NCBI GenBank assembly: GCA_002633005.1
Contig: NMRA01000281.1
Coordinates: 96,108-160,107, forward strand
From: Phoronis australis
Lineage: Eukaryota; Phoronida; Phoronidae
Length of the DNA: 64,000 nucleotides
Direction: 5' to 3'
The notes under the pieces were generated by a model. It saw only the letters and a program-made list of their open reading frames with translations, was not told the DNA's origin and made no database searches. How positions within the stretch are numbered: position 1 is the first letter of the stretch; every line of letters starts with the position of its first letter. Both the position numbers and the translations under genes were made by a program. Below are positions 40,640 to 54,800 of the stretch, piece by piece.

Positions 40640-43600
40640 GTCAAATATTCGGCCACTTCTAAATTGTTATGCAGACCATCAAGCATAACTAATTTATAAC
40701 TGTTTGACACACAGCTCCCCCTTTCCTGAAAGGCGCAATCATTCACTCTTTGTGTGAATATTTTAACGCACGTATCGATGTTCCCCACGCTGTATTGCAA
40801 CCAAACGTCGCAGAAGCCGTACTTTACGTGTATAACAACTCTCTTGCATGTGTAGTCTATGTTCTTCTATCATTGTCGTCCAGACTTTTCAGCATATTAC
40901 TACATTTCTTAGCGTCTCTATACTCTGGCATTACTTGTAGTTTCAGACAGTACTTGATGCATTTAGTAAAGGAACAAGTGTAACGAGGATACCGCCCTAT
41001 TTCACCCAACACTGCTGCAGTGGTGGTATTACTTCCTAAAATGAGCTTACAATATTCAACTTGAACACTTTCTATCGTGCTGTATGATTGAAAACCTCAA
41101 ACCTCTGAACCATAATATCAGATAAGGGCTATGACTTTATTATCACGAATCCGTAAAGCCGATTCAACGTCCATTCTTTCAACATACCTATCAAACGGAA
41201 TAATACTGAACATGACTTTTTTTGGCCTTGTGAAATAAAAATGGCTACTGTAATTGCTTTCTCGGCAACTACAACTATAGTTCTGCTACTACTACTGGAA
41301 CTATCAATATTACCGTCTCTTTCTGTTCCTATTTTTGTAATATTTTTAATATTTTCTGTCAGTGTAATCAGTATATTTACTAGAATTATCGTTAACTTCA
41401 TCATAGTTATCAGTTCATAAAAGCTAATTTAGATTTACGGTTCGAATGATCAACGTAGTAGTCATTCTAATAATTATCGTCTACCATGATACTTCTAAAT
41501 ACTACACTATGCGCGTCCCTAGCTTAGATGTATGTACGTTGTATGCAGCATGGAATTGACTTTATTAAACCAGTCAATATATCAGAAGAAACTAGGATTT
41601 ATGCGAACAACCCAATAAGAGTTCCCTTCAAAGCCGATTCAAATTGTGGCGTACAAGCATTATTCTACAAATGTAATAACAAACTAGAGTCATTTGTTCG
41701 TAGGATAGTACAACTTTCTCAGGCTATCTCGAAGTACAAAACGACTCATAATGTTATTGCTACTTCACGCCAGCTATACAAGGCTTCTGTTTCTCGTAAA
41801 CGTGGTCATGTACAATAACTATGTGTTTACCACATTCTGAATAGGGAAATCTTTATATAACCAAATTTCTGGCTACTTAGCCATATAAAGGAAACAAGGA
41901 GTCAGCGGCGGTAGTTATTATACCTCTTAAGATATGTATACAAATTTCTATACAAAGACTATCCAAAACTAAGCTAACTTGACAAATAAGCGTATGACGA
42001 AAGTTTCTATATCCAAATAAGATTTTTGATTGACGCACAAAGAGGTATTGTGCTTTTCAATGTTCGCTGCTGCGGTAGGCGTCCTCCACATTTGCGACTT
42101 TTGGTGGTTCGAGGGCGTTTGAATGACCTCGTCTACGGCTTTCCCAGAGGTGTCCAGGTAAACGTGAGTCGTGTGAAAATATTTAATAAAGACGTACACA
42201 ATGAGTGAATCAACACGTGTATTATTAACGGTTTTACTGAATCGAAGCATAGACGGCTATTTGACACCTTTCTAAATGACGTTATGAGTGGTAATAAAAA
42301 CATATTTTATTCCCAGCGCTAATTTATTTTTTGTTACGTATTTGAGTCTTTGTTTGTTTTTATTGTTTGGTAATTTTCAAGCTTCGCCGCTCTCAAGTTG
42401 ATTGCGAAAAGCATTTCAGCTTGCTATGTTTTACTTTTATTCTGATTTATCTGACGGGGACACGATGAGATAAAAAATGATAGAATCTCCTAACTATTAG
42501 TCGATTGACAACGCCTAAATTAATTAGAGTTCAGAACATATTGAGTAAAATAACATTGGGACAAGTAGACAAACCTATGGCTCAAATGGTGCGTACCATT
42601 TGCCACAAAGAGTAAACCTACGTCACCGTGGACTAATTACATACCTTGCCTCCAGGTATATCGAGGGTTTACGAGTGAATTGGAAGACAATAAGTTTATG
42701 TTGTTGTTTTTTTCAACTTGTGCTGTTGTGTTATTAATGACTTATTAAAGAGTCATCGTATACCACGTGTTATCTACAACTGCAATATTTCAGGTCAGTG
42801 GCTGGAGAAACTAAATTTATTTCACCTATCTGAATCTGTTAATTACACAGTGACAAATTAATAATTTATGTGTATGCAGAAACATATTTAGATTAAATTG
42901 TAATGCTAAAAATCAATAGATTAGTTACGATATCAATATTTTATGAATCAAGACAATTAAAAGTCTAAAAGAACTCTGATCGTGAATGAACAAATCATAT
43001 AGTGAACGCAGAAAATACCGCGAGTAGAAATTAGACGAAAGCAAAACAGTTGAAAATTCTCAACTGGTAACTGTCTTCAAATACACATGATCAAGGTCGT
43101 TTTCAAATAAAATGAAATCAAGGCTTATTGAGAATGGTGGCTCGAATTACGCCAATCTTAAACATATACATCGCACCTTATAAATTACGTGTATTCTCGT
43201 TCTTCTTTAAAACAGGGTAAAGTTATGCACGTGCCATGTTTTTTTTTCTAAAACAAATTTATTTCATACTTTTCAGTTGAAAATTATCATAGCAAAAGCT
43301 CCTCAAATTCGTTATCGTCGGAAATAACAATGCATTTTGGACACTCCCTCACGGGTGGGTTAGGCGTCACCCTTCCAAAAGAAGTTTCAAACCGTTTTTG
43401 TTAATCTGCTGGGTATCACCTTGGCTGCTTATGGTTGTCTGTTGCGCGAGTTTATTGTGAACATGAAAAATCTCGTTTTGAAGTGTCGCTGTTTTTTGTA
43501 TGTTCTTCTGAGAAAGTCTGTGTCAGTAGGAAAAAGAAAATAGAAGACCGGATTGATCGAAGTGATCATAACAATGGAATAATATAACGATAATGTAACG

Positions 43601-46580
43601 ATAATATAATGACACTATAACGATAGCAGAACCAAATATGATAAATAATAACAAAGCAATATTACTATTGTTATTATCTGTATAATTGATGTGCCTTTGT
43701 TACAGCTGTCATGTTAGTTTTGACGATTGTCAGGACACTTGCAAAAAACTGTAACAACACCACTGTTGTGCGAGACTCATTCGCGGCGGCATAATTTGGT
43801 TTTATTATCCATTTTTCTAAATTCATAAAAATTCTGTACATTCAGCTGTAGCGGCCGTATTTGCTGTACCATTCGAAATTCAAGAAAATAAAAATTCTAC
43901 ATTTTGCTGGTAGGGGAAATTGGGCGACACTTAACAGACCATCACTGTAGTATTAGTGTTGACTTGGTCAGTTTGAATTAATCACGGTGTTTCGAAATAC
44001 GATAAGCGCGGTCAGAAGCAGCGAATCGTGAGTCTGACGCACATGCAGGCACGAGTATTATTACACGAGCTGAATTCTGATCAAGTTCAATTTTAACGAA
44101 ACGCGAAACATTCCTATCGTTTTGACTATTGCTTGCTTTGTTTCCTTAAATTGTGTTTAAGCAAAACGAAATGTTCATTAACGATTAATTAGCCTAGCAA
44201 AGAGAGTTAAACGGGGTTCAACAAATATTTTTGTAATAACTCATGCGTTATTCATGATCAAAAAATATTGAAGTCCGCTGAGTAGTGTATTTTGAAATAT
44301 CACGATAACTTCACAGTGATAATTAATTCATTCTAGAAAGACAACGACGACTTGAATAAACAAGGTACAGAAGGTAACCAAACCCTCTCGGGTATAATGA
44401 AACAACCATAAAAATCATATTAAAAGACAATAGTCGGGGCATTCTTTGAAGATGTGTGTAACAACAAACAAACAGCTGTAGGGTCAAGTTTTTTAAAATA
44501 ATGTAATACACATTGGCTTGTTTGTTTTAAAATAACGTCTTCTTGTGTGACCTGGTATATTAAGGGGATTTGAGTTCCGTTTGATTTCATATGTTGGAAC
44601 CATCTTCTCTTAGTGGGTGAAGCAATTTGAGGTGAGAATATGTTACTTGGAGGGTTATTATATCTTTCTCCATCGGCGTGCATGGGGCAAACAATGTCAC
44701 TGGAAAAGTAATGCTGTCCAGTGGCACACGATCAATATGTCCGACAATGAAGGAATTACTTGTAGGTAGACATTGCGAACGTTGGTTCAGGGAAATTAAA
44801 TCATTGACGATGTCCGTCATAACAGGTTTGGTGGAAAGTTTGTAACTTTTTGACAAGACACGAGTGTGCACCTGATTGTGGAATATTGAATTACCACATG
44901 CTTTGGGTTTTGCGACTGCAGTGGGTTCTTTTCAAGTCATATTGTTTAGCTGGGGGAGAATCAAGATCCAGGATTATGACCGGATGGAGGTGTGACAATG
45001 TACAGAAAAGGGGCATTTTATAATCCTCTGTCGCAGTAACAGCAAAACAAATGTAGCCGAGCAGGGAGGACGAGGAGACCCATTGAAACGATCTCTGCTT
45101 CAGCGCCTGTATTTAAAACGAAGTTAACGGGCGCATTAGGATAAGCGTAAGGATGGATGAATTGTTCCACGGAAAAAAAGAGAAGATAAAATCAGTCACT
45201 TTTGGTTGGGTGAATGTTACCATAGGTTAAAGTAAAGATGCAATAATCGTATTCCAAAACTTGTTTGTCTTTCTCTTTACGTCACCTAAGGCGCTTATGT
45301 CTCCCGTACAATGCGCCAGTGATGAATTTGGATGTACAAGTTGTGCTTATTTAGGTGTACAGAAATTCCTGTCCGTGCTCATCGAACCTCGTTTTGTCCG
45401 AAGATGTTTCAAAGCAACCAGTGTTTGGTGATGGTACTATCATTTTGTACACATCATTATGCTATTTGGCATTTTAGAGCTTGTAATTGCGTTGTTAACC
45501 CAAAAGCACGTGTGTCGTCTTGAAACGAAATAAACATTTAAGCTTTTCATTTTGTAGAGTCGGGTCAGATACGATGAGGTATTGTGGTTGGATGTGATAG
45601 ATTTCTTGAAGTTTTTGTCTTTAACCACAATTATAACACAATAAAATCCGTTTTATTCCAAATCACCGATTCTCGCAGTTGTTAGTGCTGAAATCAAGTC
45701 TGGTTAAATACATATATGTTAATCAAATGTGATCTAGTCCTTCAGAAGAGCGTAAAACTGCGTCCGCGGAATTTCCACATTCTATTCCGCGCTAAGGCTG
45801 GTCTCACAAAACCATTTTTCTCTCCGATAATAGTCCTTTAGTTAGTGCAAATAAGAGTCTTGCAATTAGACTTCCGGTTTTAATTTAAACCATGAAACAT
45901 ATTCGTATTAGCCGTCAAATTTACGTAATGTAGATTGGGAGAAATCACAATTTTAGCAAAAGCCTTTGCAACTGGTGCTTTTATGTTTAAATGCTACCTT
46001 TTCGAGTCACTTGGTCTATGTTTTCTTTTGCAAAAAATCCCTCGAATGCCCTCTGAATGACATTTCATTATTACTAACGTTGAAAACATACCAGCGAGCT
46101 GGAACTTGTTGAACATCAAATATTAGTGCCACTTAAACTACCGGGAATTAGAAGTCATGCATAATTTGAACAGAAAATATCGGAGTGGACTCGATCCGAA
46201 TAATTAACTGGACTCCATCTAAAATATTTATTGAGTAAATCAAACAGCTATCTCAGGAAAACGAATCCGCGAGAACGCGTGTGTTTGAGTGGTTTAGTCG
46301 AGTAAATTTGCGATCATTACGGGGAATGGGAAATTCTAGTTTGCCTATTTACAAGAAATCCAGTGAATTTCTTTCAGATACTGTTTATGTAAATGAGCAC
46401 ATCTTCGCTGTATTCAATGTTTGATGCCAGAAGAAACTCGCCTTTTCCTATGCGAACAGAAAAATAGAGTCTGTTTGATAACTACCGATTTCCTTTTCAG
46501 CAAATCATTGTGCGATATAGCGAACCCAGTTCTTAGCATTTGGACATGTCGTGATGTGGCCAGATTTAGGCGTGCAGCGA

Positions 46581-49261
46581 TACGCCGTAAAATGTAACAA
46601 CTGTTACAATTTACGTCATTGTTACATTTTACATTGCTAAGCCTCTCCTAAAATGTAACAAGTTGTAACATTTTACATAGTTGTTACATTTTACGTAGTT
46701 GTTACATTTCACGTCGAACGCACATGCGAGAAATGTACCATAGTTACATTTGGCGAAAGCCAGGTCGTACTGCAAAGAAAATGACCAAATCACGAACAAG
46801 TTATATCTGACACGGCCGGGGGATACTGGAGTATTTTTAAACGAGAAGTGCCGCCCGAAAAAATTAAATACCTACCCGTTTAGAGAGTGGGCTCGAACAA
46901 AAAAGCGACCCAGTTAGAGACAAATTTGTTTAAAAATTCACATTTTAACACTTCTGTTCCAGAAATTCAGTAAAGCCACCTTTTAGATATAGTTTCGTCG
47001 AAAATGGCGCCATTTTGGAAAGTATTTTTTCTGTGAAAAAACATACTTTTGGACTGCAGTTTTAGTGTACATCTTCTATAGGAATGACACGGGCTGACAC
47101 GGCATGGATTTTGCTACCTATTATCATTTTATTAGTATTACATTACTATCACTACTGTTACTGCTATTAATACTCTTACTACTATCACTAGTATTATTCG
47201 TTTTCGTTTTCATTATTATTATTATTATTGATATTTTAAAATTTATTTATTGAGGACACAATACATGTTTAGCAAAGTGCTAATACATCATGATCCTCAA
47301 AGATTTTAAAATCATCTCATTTATGGTTCAATGTTGTCATTGGGCTTTCCATAGTGGTCGGCGAGTGCTATCCAAAAGGATATTAAAGGGGCCCTTATGT
47401 TCAGCTTTGACGATATTGTGATAAATGTCTTGACATCTGTGGATGCAGAGTAGGCCTACATTTTGGAAACGAGGAGGTTAAGATTTAAAATCTTGTTTAG
47501 GCTTGCACCAACTTCAAAAATTGATTATTTCTGAACTATCGGCAAGCACTGTATTATTTGTAAATATAACTATATCCATCTGTAGTTTGCCACGAAGAAC
47601 TGAATTCAGTCCGCAATATTGCCTCTGACTTGTTGAAAACATTCCTTGTTAAAAAAGTGGGGATCGTTCCACGATGATGTGTAAGTTCAAAAAATTGCGT
47701 TAAGTTGACCTCTGGAGGCACACAGTTTTCGAGAACTACCGACTAGTCGGCTGCGGTTACCGGGTCATTAGAATAGCTGGTAACGCACATACAAAACACG
47801 CAACGATTTTATGTGGAATGAGCCCCAATATTTTTAGAAAAGCACAGTGATTTAATAGTATGATTTGAACAAGGTTTCATCGAAAGTGGAATGCATGGAA
47901 CAAAAATCGCCAACGTCGAAGTCAGCGATGTTTAATATGAGCATTTAATGCAATGCATCAAAAGGATTAATGTGCCAAATTCGCTTCTCTGCGAGATGTA
48001 ACACAAAAAGTGGCGTCTCATGAGACACGTGACTTCCCGTCCATTAATAACAGAATGTCCAATCTTTTTCCTTATGTCCTTCGAACTAACGACCATTGAC
48101 CAAATAGCAATTTTAATTCACATTTTATCTTAAAAGATAATGGAAAGAGAAAGTGCATGTTTTTATAGTCCGAAAGACCGACAGTTAGCTTTTTGGACTA
48201 TTGTCCCTTTAAACTATAGATTTAGACCAGGTTTGAGCGAAATGATCACGTCCCTTCAGCGCGCAAAATATTTTCTATTTTTATTTCCCCAGCTAAGCAT
48301 CCCATTTTTTCTTATATACGTCACGGTTTGACCTGTTGTTACCACCAGTATTTCAGACAAGCTTGACATCATAGGAACAATGATATTTCTTTCGTTACTA
48401 TGCTGCCACTTTTTTAAGCTAGTGACTCGCCTTCTCAGAGGCGATATTTTGCTGTTGCTTTAGCAAAATCTGTCAACCTGCCGGCAAATAAATGCGTGCT
48501 TTTATTTCCTTCTACCACAATGTCTTTAAGGTGGTAGACAGCACCCGCCGGCATCAGAAACTTTGGTTTTGCTCCTTTTGTGTGAAGCAGGGCAATTACT
48601 GCATTAGCGATGACTCCAAGGACGAAATAAACCAAACTATCGTGGACTAAAACTAGTGTTTTTTTCTATCAAATTGGCTTCCTAAATTGAATTCTCCATG
48701 AAAAATTTTGTTATTGTCGTTCGTTCAAGAAAAAATACGATAAATATTAGCCAAATGCGATGTCATTGTTGTGCTTACCAAGGGAAGTGTGTTTACTGTA
48801 AGGTCGGATACACAACTGGTTTATGAGCGCCAACAAAAGATTGCAAGAACGCTTTAACGATAAAAAAATTGTCACCTGATCCTGCAAACTCCTTTCGTGT
48901 GGAGTTGAAACTGTACGCTGTACATTTTTAATTATACCATAAAACTACTCATGTTAAAAAACCATGGAAAGTACATAAGGACACATCTATAAAGTCGACC
49001 TGGCACATTCGATAGAATTTCATTCACACAATCCGAGAAAGAAGGCGTTAAGTGTGTCAACGGCTTTCCACTGTTTGACAAATACCATGCAAACTCAGGA
49101 AATATGACCTCGCTTTCGTAAAATGTAACAATGGTAGATTTCTTGCATGTGCATTCGACGTAAATTGTAACAATTTCATAAAATGTAACAACTTGTTACA
49201 TTTTAGGAGAGGCCTAGCAACAATTGTTACATTTTACGAAATTGTTACATTTTACGGCGTA
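46581..49261. mobile_element. Long-inverted-repeat element built from TGTTACATTTTAC motifs
   Basis: The ends TACGCCGTAAAATGTAACAA and its reverse complement bound about 2.7 kb. Each arm runs about 190 bp inward (46581-46770; about 49100-49261) and is itself made of several TTGTTACATTTTAC words in both orientations around a conserved GCCTCTCCTAAAATGTAACA core. The interior has only short frames (48140-48331 plus; 48435-48635 minus) and no recognisable transposase. No target duplication is obvious. Alternatively, these are two inverted MITEs that happen to flank ordinary DNA. Confidence 0.75.
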
Positions 49262-51813
49262 CCAGTCCAGCTTGTCACAAGAGGGCGCTTATGCAGAATC
49301 CGCGATACAAATTATATTCAAGTGAATTATCCAACACAAACGTAAAATGAGTTGCTGTCATGGATACATCGTTCATTAACCGACCGTGGTGGTGAATATA
49401 ATTGGACAATAGGAATAGTCGCACTTCGGTTGTTCGCTTTGAATTAGTTGCATCCGCTTTTAGTCTTTGGCAGGTCTTATTTTGCAGCAACAAAAACACA
49501 ATTTTTCCGTTATCTTTCATCATGGCTTCCTTAAAATAACACGAAATGCCATTACTAGAAATGAGGTCTTGCCAATGTGAATTCCTTTTTCACTTCTATT
49601 AATGAAGTAGCGGTATTACTTTGATTGGCTTAATGGCTTTGCAGCGATTTCGTAAAATGTGCATCAAATGAAAATAAAAATATTGTATCATTAAGGTGAT
49701 TTCCCTTTGATTCAGTATCCCCTCATTAAATTAACCTTACTTTAAGAGTTTCAGATATGGCACAAAAACATTTCAGTGTACTCTTTTCAAACATGCAGTG
49801 TCCAGTTAAAAGTAAGTTTATCTTTCGTTCTAACAAATAAAATTGTTGAAATTCCGTTATTAGAAAAAGAAGATTCCATTGCCAAACGGCGTGACACAAA
49901 TATCAATGTTGGAGCCTGTCCTTAAAGAGACGCTGTCGTTTTACTGCCGAAAACGCATTTTTGGGATTAGTGATGGACGGGATAAAGTTTTTAAATTGAT
50001 TAGCTTGGACCAGAGTTACAAAATAAAAAATCCATTGTGGTTTTCTTGCGTTTGTGTATTTTTTCACAAATCGGCAATTCTCGCCGATGTCTTCCAGTCA
50101 TTCCCTGAAATCCAAGGAGGTTCCAGTTGAATCTTGGCTGGGGCTGGCTTCAGAAAACCATTCTTGTCTTCGGTAACGTCACTTTAAGTTAAAAAAATAG
50201 TGCTTAGACACGATCAGTAAACTGCTTTGTCGTTGTTTGATGCTAACGTCGCGTACCGCAACTGCCAAGCCGCGAACATCCGAACCTTGAGGATGAAACA
50301 ACCTGCCGTGGACGGACGGGTAATGGACAACTTTGTCCAAAAGTACACAATGAAAGCAACACCGTCCATTGGATGTTTACTCAAAATATAGCATGCATTT
50401 CCAACATGTATTCGCTGGCGATATTCTCCAACCAGCTTTAGTCCGTTGAGCCAAAATTCTTGAGACCGTAGTGAGAACTATGTCGGTGGAATCTCAAAAA
50501 TGAGGAAAAACGAGTGGAGGCGGCGTTGAGCAATCTGAACAAAAAGCCCCCCCCCCACCCCCCCANGCTTTAGTCCGTTGAGCCAAAATTCTTGAGACCG
50601 TAGTGAGAACTATGTCGGTGGAATCTCAAAAATGAGGAAAAACGAGTGGAGGCGGCGTTGAGCAATCTGAACAAAAAGCCCCCCCCCCCTATTTTTGGAT
50701 CCAGGAATTCCTGACACAACATTTTCTAACAGGTAAATAGTTTAATTTCTGCTTTTCAAGTTTTTGAGTAACAGTTGCACACCACCTTTCTCAAGAATCA
50801 AGAACCAAGAATCTTTATTTAACGTCGTTCGAAGAACAGGCTAACATTAGCCAGTTGGGCTATTTCTACATTAAATGTAACAGAAACATGGAGAAAAATG
50901 GAACTAAAGCTAGGGATGGATATCAACACCGAGATATGAATGTAAATAACAGTTGGTAAATCTAAATGACAAAAAGTTTATGACGTGCGCGATTTAGTGA
51001 TGTGCAGTTCCACAAAAACATGTTCTCACAGTCGCGGTCCACGATACTTTTTCTGAGAACGTAATTCCGTGCGCGTATAGTTTGATAGATAAAAACTACC
51101 CCTCCCCGAGTCGATATAGCTTGTTAATAGGAGACGTGTCAGTCAACTCGCCGTCAGAGGCATTAGCAAGGTCAGACTCGTGACCCGGCGAAGCAATTTA
51201 CAAGATAAAATGGTCGTTTTAATGTTAAAACATGCACAAATTGCGCGTCATTTTTCTTACCATTAATCAGCATGGCAAAGATTTTGTCACATTTCTTTGC
51301 AACATGAGTGTAACAAGGGGTTCATAAAAGTACATCTGCCGCTTCACAAAAACATCGAAGTTTGCCCCGCTGTATTAACGCTCGTTACTATTATTTTAAT
51401 GACATTCTTTTTGCAACGTTGTCTCGTTTTTGGTCTATTCCCAGCTAGGTAAAAGTAAGGCGGTACCTGAAGGTCACGTGGTTCCATAGCGGGACGTTGG
51501 TCACTGGTCTTGCAAATTTTTGCGAAAAAAAGAAAAAGAAATACACCGTGACGTAAAAACATGGAAGTAGTTTGACAAAAAAGCCCCAGACAACTAAATT
51601 CGATAAATTCTTGTAATTCTGTTCAAATTTGCGCGTTTTATTTGTGCTTCTTAGACGCCCATTACGTCACTTTAAACATTTTTGAGAATATATTTATTTT
51701 CACGTTGACAGTTTTACACTCAGTTGAACTTTAAACAAAGAATTAGGATAAAATACAACTGAGAGCTGTTAGGACGATTAAGCAGCTCAAGAATTCCCAA
51801 GATTTACAACTCG
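49262..51813. other. Mostly non-coding stretch with an N-bracketed duplicate
   Basis: It contains the candidate exon at 49755-49811 and the duplicate at 50435-50690. The frame at 49879-50130 is not recognised. Confidence 0.45.
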
Positions 51814-54800
51814 TCAAATATTATGGCATTTGAATATGTTTATAATAAACGTCGGCAATAAATCATCAGAAAGTGAAAATCTCGCGCCGTTTCCCGCAGA
51901 TGTGAGTCGATGAAATTCAAAAACAATGTATTCACCATCTGGAAACCACATTGCGGTGTCGAACTGCCCGAACCATGTGAAGTGCCGCAAACAGTCTTCA
52001 CGACAACCATCAGTCATTCTAATGTCGCTGGGAATTTCATCAACATCTGGGTACGTTACAACTGCAGGACGATTAAGTCACCAAACGCGAAGGTTTATTG
52101 TTTTAAGAGACATTCGACAAAAAATATTTGTTTTGTGTTCCTAAATCTATTGTTTATGCGAGTAACGCATTTCCGAGGAAAACGACCACGCCGTTTTGAT
52201 AGTTACCATAGCAACTGACTATTCGCTTTTGAAGATGTCTCTTTGCTTATAATAAATTGTGACTTGATGATACAACCTGTGCTTGCTGAGATATAAAAGC
52301 GATCCTACACTAAAAGGTTAAATCTTTCTTCTAGCCAATGTAAGTGCAAATAAACGTCATTGGCCGTGTTCAATAGGTTTGCAATGCAATTTCCAGGGAA
52401 TTTATGTTCGAGAAATCATTACTGCATAGACTAAATGATTATCATGTGCAAATGAAACGAGGTATAGTTATTATTTTGATATTATAGTTGCATGGTTAAG
52501 GGCTAATCTGAATATACCCCGCGGCCAGTGTCTGTAGGCGGATCAATGGCTTGAGACAAGAGGTATAAAAATGTGCCGTTTTAAGTATTACGTTTCTAAT
52601 TAAACCTGATTTTATATTGACGAGATTTAAACTGAACTTTATGCGTGAATCCAAGTGAAAAAGTACAAGATTGCAAATTTTCAAAACCTTTGTATTGACA
52701 GCAGTTCCTAATTCAAGGGGACCAGAAATCTTTGAAGAAAACTAATGAGACGTCTCGGGTGAAATCTGGCCACGGATGAAGCCTGCTGTAGCGGCTTACG
52801 TCATACCAAAGACGTAACCGAGTTGGGTTCCGTGGACGCAGGAACCTTGCGAAGGAAGCTGGTGTGCTTGTAATACGCTGCTATGTCTTGTGAAGTTTTA
52901 CGTGATCTTGTGCTTTTGAGAGATTCTCGCGTCTACGAAACGCTGGCCTGCTTCTGTCCACCCTGCAAGATGGACATCACACTTAACGCTAAATATTCTT
53001 TCCAGTAAAACTCAGGCAATTTTAAGTCTGGTGCTCGTTCGTGGTTATACATGTATTTTGCAAGAGATCTCATTTAGTTAAAAATTCTCTTGAATTCCTT
53101 CGTTTTACCAGTTTTGAACGTAGAATGGGCTCCATCAGTCGCAAAATTTTGCTTAAGTTCGATGTTATTCACATTTTGTTGGTTCACCATCAGGAATTAA
53201 AAAGACAGTAACGTTTATATGCTGTTTTAATTCATATTTTTAAATGACTCAAGATGAAAAGGGATGGCTTAGAAAATAGTTCAGACTTTCAAAGTCATGT
53301 GTTTATTATTGGGTAGTTATTATCTTATTACTGGGGCGTTATTATCTATAATGATGTGTGAAAGCGTCTTCAGCCTGGGCTCATAGCTGGCTTAAAACAA
53401 AAATAAGATTAGTCTTTACTCTCGCTAAATTGGTCTCATAATATTTTGTTCCCTGTCAGGATTCCGTTTTCGTTACCAACTCAAGTCTCAGCCAATACGT
53501 CCATGCCCCATCTCCCATTTCACAATTTCAGTGTTAGCAGACCCCAATATGATAAAGGAATTTTTCTTAAGTCATAGAATGTTACCAAATAAACTAGGCA
53601 GGTTTCTGTAGAATTCTGTCAGACTCTGCCAAACTTGGACGGACATCTTGTCAGGCTTAGTATTTTCCAAATTAGTAAAACATTTGTCGCAATCAAATGG
53701 CATTTTTGTCGAACTTCAGTCAGAGGTTAATGTGACATCATAGCGCCGAGCCGTTAATTCTTTAGTTGTTAATGAATTTGCGAGTCAAGTTGTCGCGATT
53801 TCGACAAAGTGTGCGCAGACACGCCTGTCGAGATTTTGTCGAAAATTTGCCGGAACGGAAAGATGTTCTAGTTCAAAAAATAACTATTCTGCCCGCTCCA
53901 ATTTCGATGTTGCCCAGCTTATTTTAAAAATTGTCATTGCATCTCCCAAATTTTGTCTTAAGCCAAGGGAGGTGATCACAATCAAAATATAAGGTAAAAG
54001 GTCTGGTGACTTCAATGGGTTTTCTCAAGGGACGTTACTTTCAGTGATGGTCTTGCAGATATCACAAAACCTTCTGGGGGATATCTAGGAGAGAACATAG
54101 TCTTTCATTGAATGTAAACTGCTGCTTTGAGAGGTGCGAATGATGAACTGTCAAAACAAATGACGCCGTTAATCTCATCTGTATCGGTTTTCAAACAGCC
54201 ACCGAATGAACACAACGTTTTAACGTTACTTTTCTATCTCATATCAATAGGAATCCCTGCCTTTAACACCAAAACACAGCTTTTACCGTTTTAGGGCATC
54301 AAATGAATATCGTTAAAGATGTATTTTGTCCTGACTAGAGGGTTAAAAAACAAAAATCGAATTAGGTCTACTGCTCTCATTAAACCACTCTCATAATATT
54401 GTTTATCCTGCACCATTCTATTTCCGTTACCATCAGGAGCAACGAAACCGTGAGCTACTCTAGAAAACGCTTCAGACTGAGAGTTTAGTGGGGCTGGACA
54501 ACCATAAAGTTACAAATTCGTAAATGACTCCTGTGCGCATTTTTGTGTCTTGGTAACAGAAATGGAATCGTATCACGACAAACACTATTTTGAAACCGAT
54601 TTTATAACAGCCAAAAGCCTTATTCGATTTTCGTTTTTAGCCAACTCAACAGTGCGAAATGAAGCTTTAAATGAAATATTCATAAATTACTATCCCGTAT
54701 GTTGTCACATTCTTTTGCTGTAGATTTACTTTCTAAAATGAAACCCACAACAAATTCAAGTGTTGGGTTCATTTGAAAATTCATCATAAAATATATACTT

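Larger units (their letters stand above)
38730..46580. other. Long non-coding stretch
   Basis: Beyond the 31-bp hairpin and the 49-bp tandem duplication at 40542-40639, nothing is recognised. Open frames at 41528-41818, 41969-42250 and 44587-44871 lack family likeness, and the last overlaps another frame of similar length. The sequence is AT-rich with many aattaa words. Confidence 0.5.

Noticed and set aside
44420-44871. Overlapping minus-strand frames of 87 and 94 codons
   Set aside because: Two different frames look equally protein-like over the same DNA and neither has splice support or a family.
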